Source: Caenorhabditis elegans
Lineage: Eukaryota; Nematoda; Chromadorea; Rhabditida; Rhabditidae
Length of the DNA: 64,000 bases
Direction of reading: 5' to 3'
Assembly (NCBI RefSeq): GCF_000002985.6
Contig: NC_003280.10
Coordinates: forward strand, 5,080,501 to 5,144,500
Below are positions 1 through 12,284 of the stretch, one piece after another. Numbering within the stretch: the first letter of the stretch is position 1; each line of letters begins with the position of its first letter. The position numbers and the translations under genes were made by a program. Under the pieces are notes generated by a model, which ran no database searches, was not told the DNA's origin, and was given only the letters and a program-made list of their open reading frames with translations.

Positions 1-657
1 GAATCGTCCATTTTTCAAAGGATATAGCCGTCGAGAATCGTCACGAACTTCAGCTTTCACTTCCCTGAAATTCAGTTTATCAATAATAAACATGATAATA
101 AAAAACAAAAACCCAGTAAAAACTTACAATCCAGTATCAGGATCCAGCGCGATGCAATAATACTTGAAATTTGTTCTCATCAGCTTCCGTTTGACATCTC
201 GCAAAGTTATGCAATCAGGTGGTACGTGCACTTCCACCATGTAAGGATGTTCTTGATCGTCCAAGTGACAGTAAACCTGAAATGTTGAATTTGAATTGTT
301 TTTTGTTAAACTTAAAATTGATAAAAATCCCTGCTTAATTACCTTTGTAATGGTCCTGGCAAATGTAAGAGGTTTAGGAAGTGGCTCCATAACTGACGAA
401 ACAGTATCACCAAACTCTTTGGAAAAATCATCCACATAAATGTTAGAAACATCTTCTTCATGCTCTCCATGTGCGATATTTTTCGATTCCTGTGTTTCAT
501 GTGTTTCTGTAAAAGCATCAAAGCTGTCCAGATTTTCTTGATCTTCCTCAAGACCATTTCGATTTCTCAGAGAAATTTTTGCGGCAATAACTGTGCAAGG
601 CGTGGCAACATCTGATGCGTCAAATGATGAATCAATTGGTGAAGGGGAATCTGTCAT
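1..657 (-). CDS. dsh-2: Dishevelled (DIX domain), 5' exons, partial
   Basis: Seen: three minus-strand exons, 657-343, 276-128 and 64 to the window edge, with GT/AG introns of 66 and 63 bp that keep frame. The first ~105 residues are acidic and low complexity. A DIX domain follows, with the strand motif HLDDQEHPYMVEVHVP, then LRDVKRKL and, across the second intron, a GLEVKAEVRDDSRRL stretch. Known: the DIX domain polymerises Dishevelled and Axin in Wnt signalling. It is N-terminal in Dishevelled and C-terminal in Axin, so the position here favours Dishevelled, a cytoplasmic Wnt transducer that would also carry PDZ and DEP domains beyond this window. The start follows a TTTTCAG acceptor by about 10 bases. 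C. elegans has three Dishevelleds; dsh-2 is chosen from remembered synteny with pld-1, so the symbol is less certain than the family. Confidence 0.8.
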
Positions 658-667
658 TTTGTCTTAT

Positions 668-675
668 CTGAAAAG
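668..675 (-). promoter_or_regulatory. Probable trans-splice acceptor of the dishevelled gene
   Basis: On the minus strand this reads CTTTTCAG, ten bases before the ATG at 657, preceded by a pyrimidine run. No in-frame upstream exon is evident, so it is probably a spliced-leader acceptor. Inference only. Confidence 0.5.
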
Positions 676-1207
676 AAAAAAAAACAATAAAATAGTATAC
701 TTTTAAGCTAGAAGTACAAAATAAATCCGATAAGATAAACGTTCATAGCAAATAACAAAAGAAAACCGATATTTTATGATGGAAAACCAGAACCCTGAAG
801 ACAATAAATTTGAACATTGTCTGACTAGCGCTTTTTTTTGCATTAGGTTCATACACCGTGACGTAGAAATGCATACAGTCTTTCTCTGCGTCTCCTCTTC
901 TTGTGGTCTCTTGCTCTCATTAGATGTCAACGCGTCTTCAGCCAAGGTCAGGTCAATTGACATGTGGGGACTCATCAAGAAAATCGATAATAATATTGTT
1001 TGTTTATTTGGACAAAGAGTATACCCAATGACATAATAATTATTGTACATAAAAATCGGAATCCCATTGCGTTAATATTTAGAGGTGTTGGAAAGATCAT
1101 CACAATATAAATGTTTTGTTATGTAAATTTTAAAGACCAGATACCCAAACTAAAATGCTAATAGTGCGAGAGCAAATATAATATCGAGTTAGCTCATTAT
1201 CTCCAAT
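676..1207. other. Spacer between dishevelled and PRRC1-like genes
   Basis: About 530 bases with no convincing exon. It contains TCTGCGTCTC near 881-894, a motif often met in nematode promoters, and probably holds the dishevelled promoter and the 3' UTR of the PRRC1-like gene. Open frames here are short and have no splice partners. Confidence 0.5.
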
Positions 1208-2933
1208 TCAATTAACTGGAGCCAGATTTCGCAAGAGCTGTTGCGAAACTGACGCGAATGCAATTGAGAGAAGCTCTTTGGAGTCGTACGGAGCAAAGCT
1301 TCCCGGCTCCCACGTGGTAACAGATGTCTTGTAAACCTATAAAGTAACTGGTGTAAAGATTAATGTTTCCACTTCATGTCTCACATTTTTAATAGCTTGT
1401 GTCACCGATGTGGAAAATTCATCATCTGGAAGGCCTTCAGATTTGGCGGCTCGTTGAATCACTTCTACAAGAGTGGATGGAATTTCTAAAAGCTGTGAAA
1501 TCGCATCAAAATATTTCGATTCATGATGTAGAACTATTTTGCATGTTGAGTAATATCTGCAAATGAGATTGACTGTAATTTTTTGTCTTGAACTTTTGAT
1601 CTAGATTTACCTTCCAGAAATCTCCATTAAAAATGGTTGAATCACAACAACAGCAGCATCTTCTTTTGCTTTATTCGTTTTTCGTGCAGCTTCCACTTTT
1701 ATCTCACACATCTTGCGAGCCTTCTCTTCACCAGCTACTAATGGCCTGAAGTTTGCGATAACGGACGTGAGTCCCCGACAGATTGCCATGGCTCCGGATT
1801 TCGTGAATGCATCAGAAGCGACGGTTAACAAATCAGCGTCACAGTTGAATAAGGCGAATTCAATCTGAAAATTCAAATATAATTTCAGCATTATTAACCA
1901 GCCGGGAAAATAGAAAAAAAAATACGGTATCCGGTCTCGACGCGACGATTTTTGTAAAATACAAACAAGTGTGCGTCTTTAAAGAGTACTTTAATTTCAT
2001 ATCGATTTTTCATACATAGTTTTCATAGTTTAAAATTTATTGCAATTTATGTGTTTCTAAATATGTCGCGTCGAGACCGGGTACAGTATTTTTGTCTTTT
2101 TGTGAAAAAAATCGCAAAAATTTATAAACGAAACGAACCACGCCATGTTCAGCAAGAAAAGGTTTCATTCCTGGATCGAGTGTTGTCATTACAGTCTCAA
2201 CACCAGCTTTTGCTTTTCCAGCTACATCACTCAGAAGTTTACTTTCTGTTACTGTTTTTGTCAACCAACTCATGAGACCACCACTCATGTCTACTTTATC
2301 AGTGAATAAATTACTGGAATCTATTGAAGATTTCACGGATTCGGCATGACTGGAGACTTCTACAACGGCTGGCGAAGTAATCTAAAATATTCTGATTTAA
2401 AATTTCGAAATAAATCATAAATATTTACTGGTTTAGCTTCTTCCACCATTGGAGTAATTGGAATTTCTGTGGTTAGAGGATGAGTTCCCAAACTTGACGG
2501 CTTTTCAGGTTTTTTCACATTTTCCACATGAGCCTGTGCTGTTTCAGATGGCTTTTCAATTTTCTCTCCTTCCGTTTCACTTTTGTCAGCAGGAGCTGAC
2601 AAAGCTCCTACAGTAACCGCTGGAACATCAGGATGAGGATTCGGAGACACTGATTTAGGTCTCGGTGCAAACGGATTCGGTACAGGATTGAAAGTAGGAG
2701 GTGGAACTGGAGTCACTGATGGTTGTGCATCTTTTGATTTGACGTCTTCGCCAGTAGTGTTAGTTTTCTGTAGAAGTGAGGCAATATTTGGCTGGAGAAC
2801 TGGCGGTTTTGGCATTTCGAAAGAAAGTGGCTTCGGTGGAGGTGGCATATCAAATGGGGGCTCTAGAATATATATTTTTTTGTGAAATTAAAAACAAATT
2901 TGACTTACTTTTCTTTCCATCCTGATCACCCAT
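1208..2933 (-). CDS. PRRC1-like proline-rich protein
   Basis: Six exons by hand: 2933-2909, 2862-2429, 2381-about 2142, 1864-1611, 1556-1385 and 1336-1208, all in phase, about 417 residues. The N-terminal ~150 residues are rich in proline (PPPPKPLSFEMPKPP) and then Ser/Glu. A globular domain follows, with GVETVMTTLDPGMKP, EFALFNCDADLL and a C-terminal SIAFASVSQQLL helix. The GVE..TTLDP..P block and the order of segments match what I recall of human PRRC1, a cytosolic/Golgi-associated protein linked to COPII coat dynamics, whose C-terminal half has an inosine-triphosphatase-like fold. Catalytic activity is not implied. The donor of the third exon is ambiguous by three bases. The intron at 1865-2141 carries a long palindromic repeat. 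Confidence 0.72.
1920..2093. repeat. Palindromic dispersed repeat, copy A
   Basis: The left arm around 1922-1948 (CGGTATCCGGTCTCGACGCG) is answered by its near reverse complement at 2064-2090, around an A/T-rich centre that includes GCGTCTTTAAAGAGTAC. It lies inside an intron of the PRRC1-like gene. Related copies are at 3011, 4155, 11500 and 26065. Confidence 0.8.
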
Positions 2934-3722
2934 TTCGCTCTCTTAAACAAATTTAATTACTGTTATTTTTCAATATTTGCTACTATTAACCAGATGCGAG
3001 ATGTTGCTCCAAAAATACGGTACCCGGTCTCGAAGCGATAGTTTCCTCTTAATTCAAAGGATCGTTTGCCTTTGAGGAGTACTGTAGTTGCTAACTTTTC
3101 GTTTAAATTGACATTAAAAAACTCATAATTTTAATAAATCGTTGGAAAAACTATGAAAAATCGATGAAAGTTTGAAATTACAGTAGTCTTTAAAGGTGCG
3201 CACCCGTTTGTACTCAGAAAAAATTGTCGCCTCGAGACCGGATACTGTAATTTCTGGGCGAAAGCTGCAAAATTTCGTATCTGGGTAATAAGACTCAGAT
3301 AGTTTCTCGAAACCAACGATTTTATGGATGCAGTTATAACGAAGAAAAATAAAAATAAATGTTTATTCTTGTATGATTAATTTGAAAAATCATTATTTAT
3401 AGAGAAAATGAGCTAAATAAGAATTAAAAAATTTGGCATTGAGGAGTTCGGTTCGTCTTTTTTGGTATACAAGCAATATTATTCAGAGTAACTCTGAAAT
3501 TTACTATAAAATTACTGGTTTGTTATCTCCACTGAATTAGTGACAATTGAACTATTAGGGGGTATTTCACAGGCAAATTGGCGGAGCAGGGGCTTTAGCT
3601 GCCATTAACAAAAAAGAAAACCGGCAGTTACACACAAAAAAATAGCTGAAAACTCTGAAAGAATCACATTGGCAAAGAGCAAAAAAAAACTGGCAGAAAA
3701 TCTGATTAATTGATGATTAAAA
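2934..3722. other. Spacer between the PRRC1-like and phospholipase D genes
   Basis: About 790 bases without a gene. Most of the proximal half is a palindromic repeat (3011-3250); the rest is A/T-rich and includes the 3' end of the phospholipase D transcript. No coding signal was seen. Confidence 0.6.
3011..3250. repeat. Palindromic dispersed repeat, copy B
   Basis: Arms: ATACGGTACCCGGTCTCGA near 3015 and its approximate reverse complement TCGAGACCGGATACTGTA near 3230. Inner segments GAGGAGTACTGTAGTTGC and ATTACAGTAGTCTTTAAAGG also pair. A fold-back of about 240 bp is predicted, and the element is intergenic. Confidence 0.8.
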
Positions 3723-6700
3723 TTATGTGAATACAGCACTTGGAACAAGTCCCTCTTTTGATGTTATTCCTGGAGTCAGAACTGCTTTGCAAAGGAAGTT
3801 GAGTGGGAAATCGACGAGGACACCTGCAAAAAAATGGTTTTTTTCGGAAACGATTCGAGGAAATGACATCAGTGACATTTTCACATTTTCTCTCGTAAAT
3901 TGAAAGGCCAAAAGTTGTAAATGTCTCAAGTGATAAGAGGAGTTATCATCAACGCTAAACTAGACACTCCAAAGTACAAACCTTTTAGATCTCGAACTCT
4001 TTCCTCAGCTTGTTGTGGAGAATATTCGGACATTGGAATCTGTGATGTCCATTTTTGGAACTCTTCAAAAGTTTCCACGAAATCGGTGGGGTAGGAGCGG
4101 AAAACCTGAAAATTAAATATTGACTATTCGAACTTGAATTCTCTTTTAATACAGAGAAGCGAAATTTTGCAAAAGGATGCGCGTCTTTAAAAGATACTGT
4201 AGTTACAGACTTCTGTTGTTACGAAAATTACCTTGATTATTTATAGTTTTTCTCATAATTTGTAAAAATATATATGCTTTTAATTGTTTTAGTTCAATTT
4301 TTCAATAAACTAATTTTTAATGAAAAACTATGAAAAGTCGATAAAAATTCCACAGTAACGATTGTTTGAAGTTACAGTACTCCTTAAAGGCGCATACCCG
4401 TTTGCATTGAACAATTGCCGTGCCGAGACCTGGTACCGTAATTCTGGCGCAAAATTTGCAATGTACTTATATAACCAACCTCTTCATAAATCTGACCATT
4501 ACTCTTGGCAGTTGATTGCCATACATCAACAAAGAAACTATCGGCGACAGGATCATCGCATGACACTGCATACGGGAATTTCGCTTTCCGGCGGGAGTCG
4601 GGAAGTAGGCCAAGATGTTCCTGAAAAAAAAGCAAATTGAGTGGAACTGCTGATTTCTACCGTAGCAGGTATGTACGGTGATAATGTTAAAAATTGTTGA
4701 TTTCGGTATGCTAATTCTAATTTTTACATATATTAGGAAATATTAAAGAAATGTAGAAAAATGATGGTTTGATCACAATATTCGCTATTGTTGGTAAAGG
4801 CACTATTCAAGAAAACATATTATTAGATCAAAAAACACTTTTGTGCATTTTTATATCAATTTCAAATCCAAAAAGTTGGAATATCACACTAAAATTGACA
4901 CTTTTGTGCATTTGTCGAAAATATTTGCCGCACAGCTACTACCGTACCCTCATGCATTGCATCCGTAGGCTCTTTGCAAATCGTCCAGCCTCGAATGGTT
5001 TTCCATCCATAACCGAACGTTCTTTGACGACGTCAGTGTACACACAGCATACTTCAGAGTCACGATTTCCACACTGAAAAATCAATTTATTGTTTCATTG
5101 ATTTCACTCTCTTCCTTTTTTTTTGCTCATTCTTTTCGAGTTAAGCACACATTTAGTGCAAAAATGTCACATGAATCACTTCACTATTCCTTAGTTATGA
5201 TGATAAGCGGATGGGCGGGCGTGAAGAATTTTTAGTTTTCGGCAAGGAGGCTCGTATATAAACACATGAGAGGAAGTGAGTTTTGATACTTTTTCATATT
5301 TGCTTGAACTTTTGAACGATGGCTACAGATGCTGATGTTATTATTGAGGTCATTCTTTGCATTTTCCTCCCGGTAAGTTTTGATTTGAGCCTCTCTTTCA
5401 AAATGGGATCTTAAAATATTTTCATTTCCAGCCATTAGCAATCTGGTGGCACACAAAAGAATGCGATATCAATGTGCTCATTGATATTATATTTTGCCTG
5501 CTCTTCTGGCTTCCAGGAATACTTTACGCAGTCTACATTTGCTTCTTCAGAAAGTAATTTATCCAAATTTCTTGTTTTTCTTTTTCGGTTTAAAATTTAA
5601 AATAAATTATAAATTACCTGTGATCTATCATTAATATTTGCTGATCCAATGATAACATGCTCATCATCGACGATGAGCAATTTACAATGAATGTAGACGA
5701 GCTCAGATACCTGAAAAATAGTATAAATGAGGAATAAAGTGAAGAGAGAGTGGGAGAAATAGAGAAAAAGCTTATTTTATGACATGAAAGACGTGTGTTT
5801 GTTTGTGAATGGGCATGCAATGCAAATAAAATTTCCAAATATTTAGAATGGCCAGTGATAAGGGAAAAGTAAAAATGTCTATGATACAACGAAACTCACC
5901 AATTTCTGTCCAAGTTGATCATAGGTTCTGAGTGATCCTACATGAATATATTTAAATGGATCAGGCATCACAGCTTTCAATCTTTGAATCAAAGAATTCG
6001 GTCCCTGACTCAATGATTGATATGTCCAATGAAGAACTGCTTGAAGAGAAGATCCACCAGGAGCACCGACGTCTCCTTCGAATCCAGGTAGAAGTGGAAT
6101 CATGATGTAGACACGATAATTGTCTTTTTCTCTGAAAATCAATTTAATTGATTTATAATTTAAAAAATAAATAAAACTCACTTGTAAGCTCTGACGATAC
6201 GATTATAAATAACTTTGCAAACTTCATTCGTGACATCATTTGATTCAATCATAGAAACGAAAAATTGATTTTCAATGTAGATGTAGTGCTGAATAAATTT
6301 TAATTTTTTCTAAAAATGTCTGAAAAAATGAAACCTTCGAGTTGGCGATGAGTGAAAGATATGCCATTTGAATCGAATCTTCAGTTTGATTTATCAATCC
6401 TGACCAGTTAGACAAGGAACGGAGAACTTGTACATTGACCATTTCAGATGCATTCGCTGTTTTGAAGACACGTGGAACACGAACATTCTCGTAGCTTTTT
6501 GGTAAGAGATACGGATAATTCTTGTCATCCTGGAAAAAAAATAATTAATTGGGAGAACTGGATCCATTATATATTTTTTAAAATTTGAATAAAATACACA
6601 CTTTTCATGATAAAATTTGAAATATTCACACCAGAGAAAAGGTTAAAAAATTGAGAAAATGATAAATTTTGCGAATGTTTAAAAATAAATTTTGAAACGT

Positions 6701-9700
6701 TTCCACTAAAATTGGAATTTGTTGTATTATATATTGAATATTACAGAAAGATTAAAAAACAAAGATAAAAAATGCCTGAAACTGATCTGTTTCGAAAACT
6801 ACCGTACTCCGAATTTTTTTTTTGAGAACGAAAAGTTTTTTTTTGCAAATAATACACGACAAAAACGAGAAAAAAAAGAAAACGAACATTTTGTAATATT
6901 GGAAAGCTATTTTGAGAAACAAAAAAAAAATATATATATAAGTATTTTAAAATGCATTTTTTAAAAAATTTTTCGGGAAAAATGTAAAATTTAAATATTC
7001 ATGAATTTTCAGTACTACAGAATTTTCGGTGTGTTTTGCTCACATGTTTGAAAAATACATTTTTGCCAGAAAAACTTAATTAAAAATATTTTGAAAACTT
7101 AAAAAACTTTTTTCTCGATTTTTTTTTGTTGAAAATTTAACTGCTGATGATAATTACCTTCAGCTTCTCCGTCTTTGTAGCATTCCATCGTTGAATAAAA
7201 TGACGAGCAAGATCACGAGCTGGAGCACCAAAAGTTACAGAATGGATGTCATGCCATGGCATTCTTGGAGTAGATCCACGATCAATAAAATCTGAAATTT
7301 TATATTATTAATCATCGAAATTTAATTGAGAGAAAGTGACCTACCATGGAATGGCATATCAACTTCGACGAAATCTTTCGCGATATAATTGACATAATCC
7401 TTTCCATACCATAACTTTGCACCTCCATCAATTTCATCATCTCCATCACCTTTTTCGTCCATTTCACGAAGTCGCAACCAATCCAACTCATATCCCATTG
7501 TGGCTTCATCACTTTCAAGCATTTGCTTCCACTTTCTCTTGGCTCTGTTGCTCTTCCAATTGCCCACAGCACCCACAGCACGAGTTATTCTCGAATCTTT
7601 CTTGGCTTTTCGACGATTCGGAGGGGTCTGGGCTCGATGTTTCTCCTTCTGAACAGCTCCACTTGCCACGTATTCCTTATATTTCTCGGCTGCCGATGCA
7701 AAATCCATTCCACTCTTTGCAGCCTTCTCAATCATTGACGGAGCAGGGCCAGCTTTGTCCAGAATCTCACGTGGGACATGCTTCCGCTGACGTTCCAATG
7801 AAGTGACAGCTCGACGAAGTTCTTTCTTATTCTTCTCCTTTTCGAGAGTATTATCCTTTACTACTCTAGTTGTAGTAGTCGTCGTTGTAGTTTTAGAAGT
7901 TACTCCACCAGAAGTTGATGTTGATTCTACAACAGTTGTTTTAGTTTCTTTCCAGTTCTTTTGTGGATCAGCAGGACTAGAATGACGTATAGCTTCATCC
8001 ACAGGGAATCGGTTAAGTGTTCGGACAACGACTCCACCAGTTTCTTTATCAGTGAATATTGTCTCTTCCATAATCTTTTTAACATCAGAATCTTCAGAGA
8101 TATCTTCATTATCGGTCAATTCGGTTTCTTGTGTTCTTCCAGTAACTTCTTTTGGCTCGTCAACTTCATTTATTTCCTCAACAGCGACACGCTTTACTGA
8201 TCCATTTTTACCTCCATTCTCGTTTCTCGGCGTCACTTTCTCATGTTCCTCAAGACCCAAAGGAGAAAGCGTTAACGGAGCTGTCATCAAGCTTCTCAAT
8301 CCACTGGCCATATTTGTAGCAACTTGATGTGCACCAGAATATTGTACGGATCCAAGATCAGTCAGCAAATGTCGATGATCATCCCATCGTCCAAAGCAAA
8401 GATCAACTCCTCCAACAAAAGAGATCAATTGATCAATTATCAGAAGTTTTTCGTGGTGAGCCCAGAAGAATGTTCCAGTTGATGGATAATGATCAGGATG
8501 CCTCATTACTTTAATATTTTCATGAAGTCCTTGAAGTGTCCGTTTTGAGTAAATACTATTGAGACCAAGTGCCATTTCCATTTCTTTATACAACAATATG
8601 AAAATCTTCACACCTTGCTCAGCTTTTCTCTTCAAAATTTCATCCAAACGCCAATAGTTTCCTTCGAGAGCTGGCCGTTTCATGTAAATCTCTGGACTGA
8701 GCCACCAATCGGTAATGTAAATTTCTTCCCGAGCCAGTTCCATCATATCAGCCGCATATTCCATGTATGTTTTCGCATCAACAAACCATTTCGCGTGGCA
8801 GTTCTCACGTACTGGAAATGAGGAACTGAATCTGTGTGGTTGAAGCCAAGTATTTCCGATTCCACCCATAGCCTGCTCAATAATGTATTTCCACGTGGCA
8901 GTGTCCTGAAGACGGCGGCATTTTAGATGAAGCTCACTGAAAAATTATATTTTGATTTTATTGATTTTTCCTGAATTATAATCTCACTGTTGACTATTTG
9001 TAATAATGAGTCCTGTCGGAATTCCTTCTGTTTCTTTTCCTCCAGCTGCAACTTTGAAATCACGATCCATTAGCAATACCATCCGAATCTGCTCAGTTCG
9101 ATGATCCATATATGCAACAAATGAATCACGAACCATAAGCCATCTGAAATTGTTTTTATTAATTTTATTTCGATAAAAACGATAAAAGGTGTCGATTTTC
9201 AGATTTTTCGAATTTTTGGATTATTACTGAAAAAATCGAAAAATTTTGACCAAAACTTTTAATAACCTTTTACTCCACGGTAGAAGATATCGTACACAAC
9301 ATTGCTTCCATCCAAGGAACACTCTCGAACCTCCAGGACGTTTCTTGACAAATCCTTCCGTATGTTTTCCACCAAGCTCATTGACAAATGAATATCTCGA
9401 AACCTCCAAAAATTCAGCAGTTTCGTGATGATTTCTGTTGATCGGAATGTGAAGAACCATTTGGAGCCAGTTCTCGAGAAGCTCTTTACGATGCTCCAAA
9501 TTTGTTACCATCGAATCAGGCATCATTGGGAAACGTGGAAGAGTGTGCCGATCCTTCTTTCTCTGTTGACGTCGCTGCCGTTTAGGTGTTCCTTCGGATG
9601 TATTAGCCTCATTGACAGTTTCATCGAGAATTCCAGATTGTACAGCTTGCTGCATGTGAACTTCCTTTTTGAATGCATCTTCTACTTCTCCAGGTGATTC

Positions 9701-11136
9701 AACTGATGCTAGTGGAGCAGATGTATTCTTTGATTCTTCAATTCCATCCGAATCACGCTTCAGAACTTGCAGCTGTAAATATTTAAACTTCTTTATAAGA
9801 TAAAAAACTCTTAAAGATACCTTCGGATGTCTCTTCCGTTTAGAGCTTTGATTTGAGTATGGACACTCTGGCTTGTGATCAGAAATAATATCAATACCCA
9901 TATGCTCCAAATAATTATCGAATCGCTCTTGTGTTCTGAAAATAAATAAAAATAGCAAAATACATTAATTTGCAGTTATAATTTCATACAAAACAGTCCA
10001 AAAACAAGCCATTCAAGTCTAAAAATAAACAAAACAAGCACAACAGCGTGTAGAAACTTACTCATCCTGAACTTTACCACGAAATCTGAATGGGGGTTAG
10101 TCTTAGGTTAGCGATGGGGTGAATTGCAAGAAAAAAAGCTTCAAACTTATTATAAAAGGTGTAAAATGAGAAAATTAAAATAAAAAGTGGCAATTAATAC
10201 CTTTTAATTGGTGCCATAAATTGTTCACGAGCACGATGTGCCATGAGACGATTGTTGAGAAGTGTGAAATCTTTGTAGTTTCTGATGACGCTCCAACGAA
10301 ATTGTCCATGTTCCAGCTCGATTGTGTAGCTGAAAAATGTTGATTTTTCAATTTTACTTCAAAATTCTCTAACTCACAGAAGTGTATTAATAAAGTGAAT
10401 TCCCCGATCCGTATTTCTCTCGACTTTTACAATTTTCGCGTTAACCGGAACTCCTGGTATCCAATATCCTCGACGACGAGCTTGCTGTTGAGTATCATAA
10501 ATTGACATGTAGGGAATGATTCCTTAACCAAACACGTTTAATATGAGTAATTTTTAAAGTAATAATACCTTTTCTTCCAGGTGTTCCGGGAAGAGATTGC
10601 TGTAAAGCAGCAGCAACACAGTCACAATATTGGATCTCATCGTCATCAGAACTATCATCACTATCACCATAATCCAAGGACTGTGGAGAGGATACCTGAA
10701 AGATAAATATCTAGAGTTAAAAAAGAAAAGTTGCACTTACCTCATCAATGTGAACTGTTTTGCTGTCTCGTCGGACATTAAGGTTGCTTGGCGGACTGTC
10801 TGCTCTTCCCTCGTGTTCTCGGAACCGAATTACAGCTTTCTTTTGTTTATCTGAAGCTTTTGTTGCTGGCAGGAGTCCTGGTATACCACGGTCATGCATT
10901 ACAGATGAGTCGACTGAAAATGAAAAAGAAATTGGAAAATGTTGTTGACTTTGGTGTGTTCAAGAAGAAACTTTTTGAAAAGAGAAGGAAAAGTGCAAAA
11001 TGTATTTATGAATTCCTTGTGATTTCTGATTTTCACGGAAAAACTAACCTGAATTATTTTCAGTTGTATCTTTCGGTTCCAGATGACCACTTGATGTTGT
11101 CTGAGGCCTCCGCGACTCTTCATCTTCGCTCTCCAT
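3723..11136 (-). CDS. pld-1: Phospholipase D, PX-PH type (PLD1/2 family)
   Basis: About 19 exons, roughly 1,440 residues. It hydrolyses phosphatidylcholine to phosphatidic acid and choline on membranes. In order: an acidic N-terminus (start ATG at 11136), a PX domain (about 10.5-9.8 kb, with [17 protein letters not shown]), a basic linker, a PH domain (about 9.4-8.9 kb), the first HKD motif HHEKLLIID near 8445, a long Ser/Thr/Lys-rich loop (8.2-7.5 kb), and the second HKD motif HCKLLIVD near 5680 followed by [11 protein letters not shown]. The C-terminus ends VPSAVFT, matching the conserved and functionally essential end of animal PLDs, so the gene looks intact. Both catalytic His-Lys-Asp sets are present. 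The intron at about 5076-5618 encloses a plus-strand gene. The first exon is open upstream of the ATG, so a longer N-terminus is possible. The symbol is from memory; this is the single classical PLD I recall in the worm. Confidence 0.9.
4155..4450. repeat. Palindromic dispersed repeat, copy C, in a PLD intron
   Basis: Inverted segments GCGCGTCTTTAAAAGATACTGTAGTTAC (4180-4206) and its near complement at 4370-4397, plus a right flank GCCGAGACCTGGTACCGTA near 4421. It fills the intron before the exon ending at about 4495. It is more degenerate than copies A and B. Confidence 0.7.
5201..5262 (+). promoter_or_regulatory. Promoter of nested PMP3-like gene: GATA site and TATA box
   Basis: TGATAAG at 5201-5207 is a GATA-factor site of the kind used by intestinal ELT-2. 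GTATATAAA begins at 5254, 65 bases before the ATG. Spacing and orientation suit the plus-strand gene at 5319. The function is inferred. Confidence 0.45.
5319..5557 (+). CDS. PMP3/UPF0057 small hydrophobic membrane protein, nested gene
   Basis: Two exons, 5319-5372 and 5432-5557, joined in frame across a 59-bp intron (GTAAGT...TTTCCAG), give 59 residues. There are two transmembrane helices, ILCIFLPPLAIWW and [19 protein letters not shown], with the FLPP...W signature of the PMP3/RCI2 family. In yeast and plants these proteolipids affect plasma-membrane potential and salt tolerance; the worm role is not known to me. The whole gene lies on the opposite strand inside one phospholipase D intron, with its own TATA-like element, GATA site and a downstream AATAAA-like sequence near 5600. 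Length is typical for the family. Confidence 0.88.
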
Positions 11137-12284
11137 ATTTCTGTCTTGACTTTGAATGGTCAAAATCAGACCGGAGTGCGGGTTTTCTCCCTGAAAGAAT
11201 AAAAAGCAAGTTTCTCAGAGTTAATATTTCTTGGTTTCGTAATCTTTACAAGTGCGAAACATGAAAAATGTGATGAATCACTGAACAAACTGTAGAAGTG
11301 TGGAAAAAAAGAGAAAGTTGGCTGTGAAATGGCAAATTGGTAATAGGAAATGAAGAAAATACTGTGATTCATCTTGAAAAAGGTTCAATTTTTGTAGTTT
11401 TATATTTTTATCAGTAATATGTTTGAAAATGTGAAAGAAAAACACTCCTTGAAACAAAATAAAATAAACAATTAAATTTTTTCGAAAGATTCCAAAAAGT
11501 AGTCTACCGTACTATTTTAAAGGCGCATGCACATTGCCAAAAAATTTTTCTGGTTCGTTGCGAGACCATCGGCGCCTTTTGTAGAGAAACAAAAATGTGT
11601 TTTCGATGGAATTTATTCGTTGTTGTTTCAATTTTGAAAAAAAGCAAAAAATGCAATAAAAAAGACATCAAAATTGCAATAAATCATATTTAAGAATAAA
11701 GTCGATTTTTTTTCGAGAAAAATACCACGAAATTTCCTCGAAATTGATTTTTAAAATTGTTCTTTGCAGTTTTCTCCCATTTCGGGGACTTCAGAAAATT
11801 TAAATCGAAATTCACAATTTTTCAAAAAACCTGATACAAGAGGTTTTTTGTGTGGTTTTTATTCTTGACGATTCAAATGATAAAAAAAGATAAACGGCAA
11901 AAATCTTTCATATAATGTGAGAAAATCCCACGCGGAAGCAACTAATAGCGGAGACGGGGTCATTCGCGCACTCTATCTTTGTCTTGTGCCTCTCCTACAC
12001 CAGTTATGTCTCTCCACATGCATTTTTACTTTACTTCTCTGCGCCATCTCTCCGGCGCCCGTTCTTTTAATCTCTGAGGCGCTTGTTTACATGAGCCAGA
12101 ACCATTGTAAAACCACATTATATTGATTGTTCTTCGTGTGAATGTGGTGATATTTGATGCAGAGAAATAAATGATTTTAAACGAAAATTACTGGCTACAA
12201 CTAAATAAGTGGCAGGCCTTAATTCGTGCGGGAAAAACAATGCCATGTTGATTTTTTTAGAATTTTGAAGAGGAAAACGGAAAA
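11137..12284. other. 5' flank of phospholipase D gene
   Basis: About 1.1 kb with no clear gene. A TTTCAG acceptor just upstream of the first PLD exon (11193) may be a spliced-leader site. A/T-rich to 11900, then C/T-rich (CTCTGCGCCATCTCTCC near 12037), which looks like promoter DNA. A degenerate palindromic-repeat fragment lies at 11500-11580. Confidence 0.5.
11500..11580. repeat. Palindromic dispersed repeat, fragment D
   Basis: It contains TACCGTACTATTTTAAAGGCGCATGC and TTGCGAGACCATCGGCGCC, diverged versions of the arm segments of copies A-C. Only about half an element is recognisable. Confidence 0.5.

Noticed and set aside
7417-8327. Several plus-strand frames of 60-130 codons
   Set aside because: They are antisense shadows of the long phospholipase D exon, rich in Ser/His/Val from its complementary codons.
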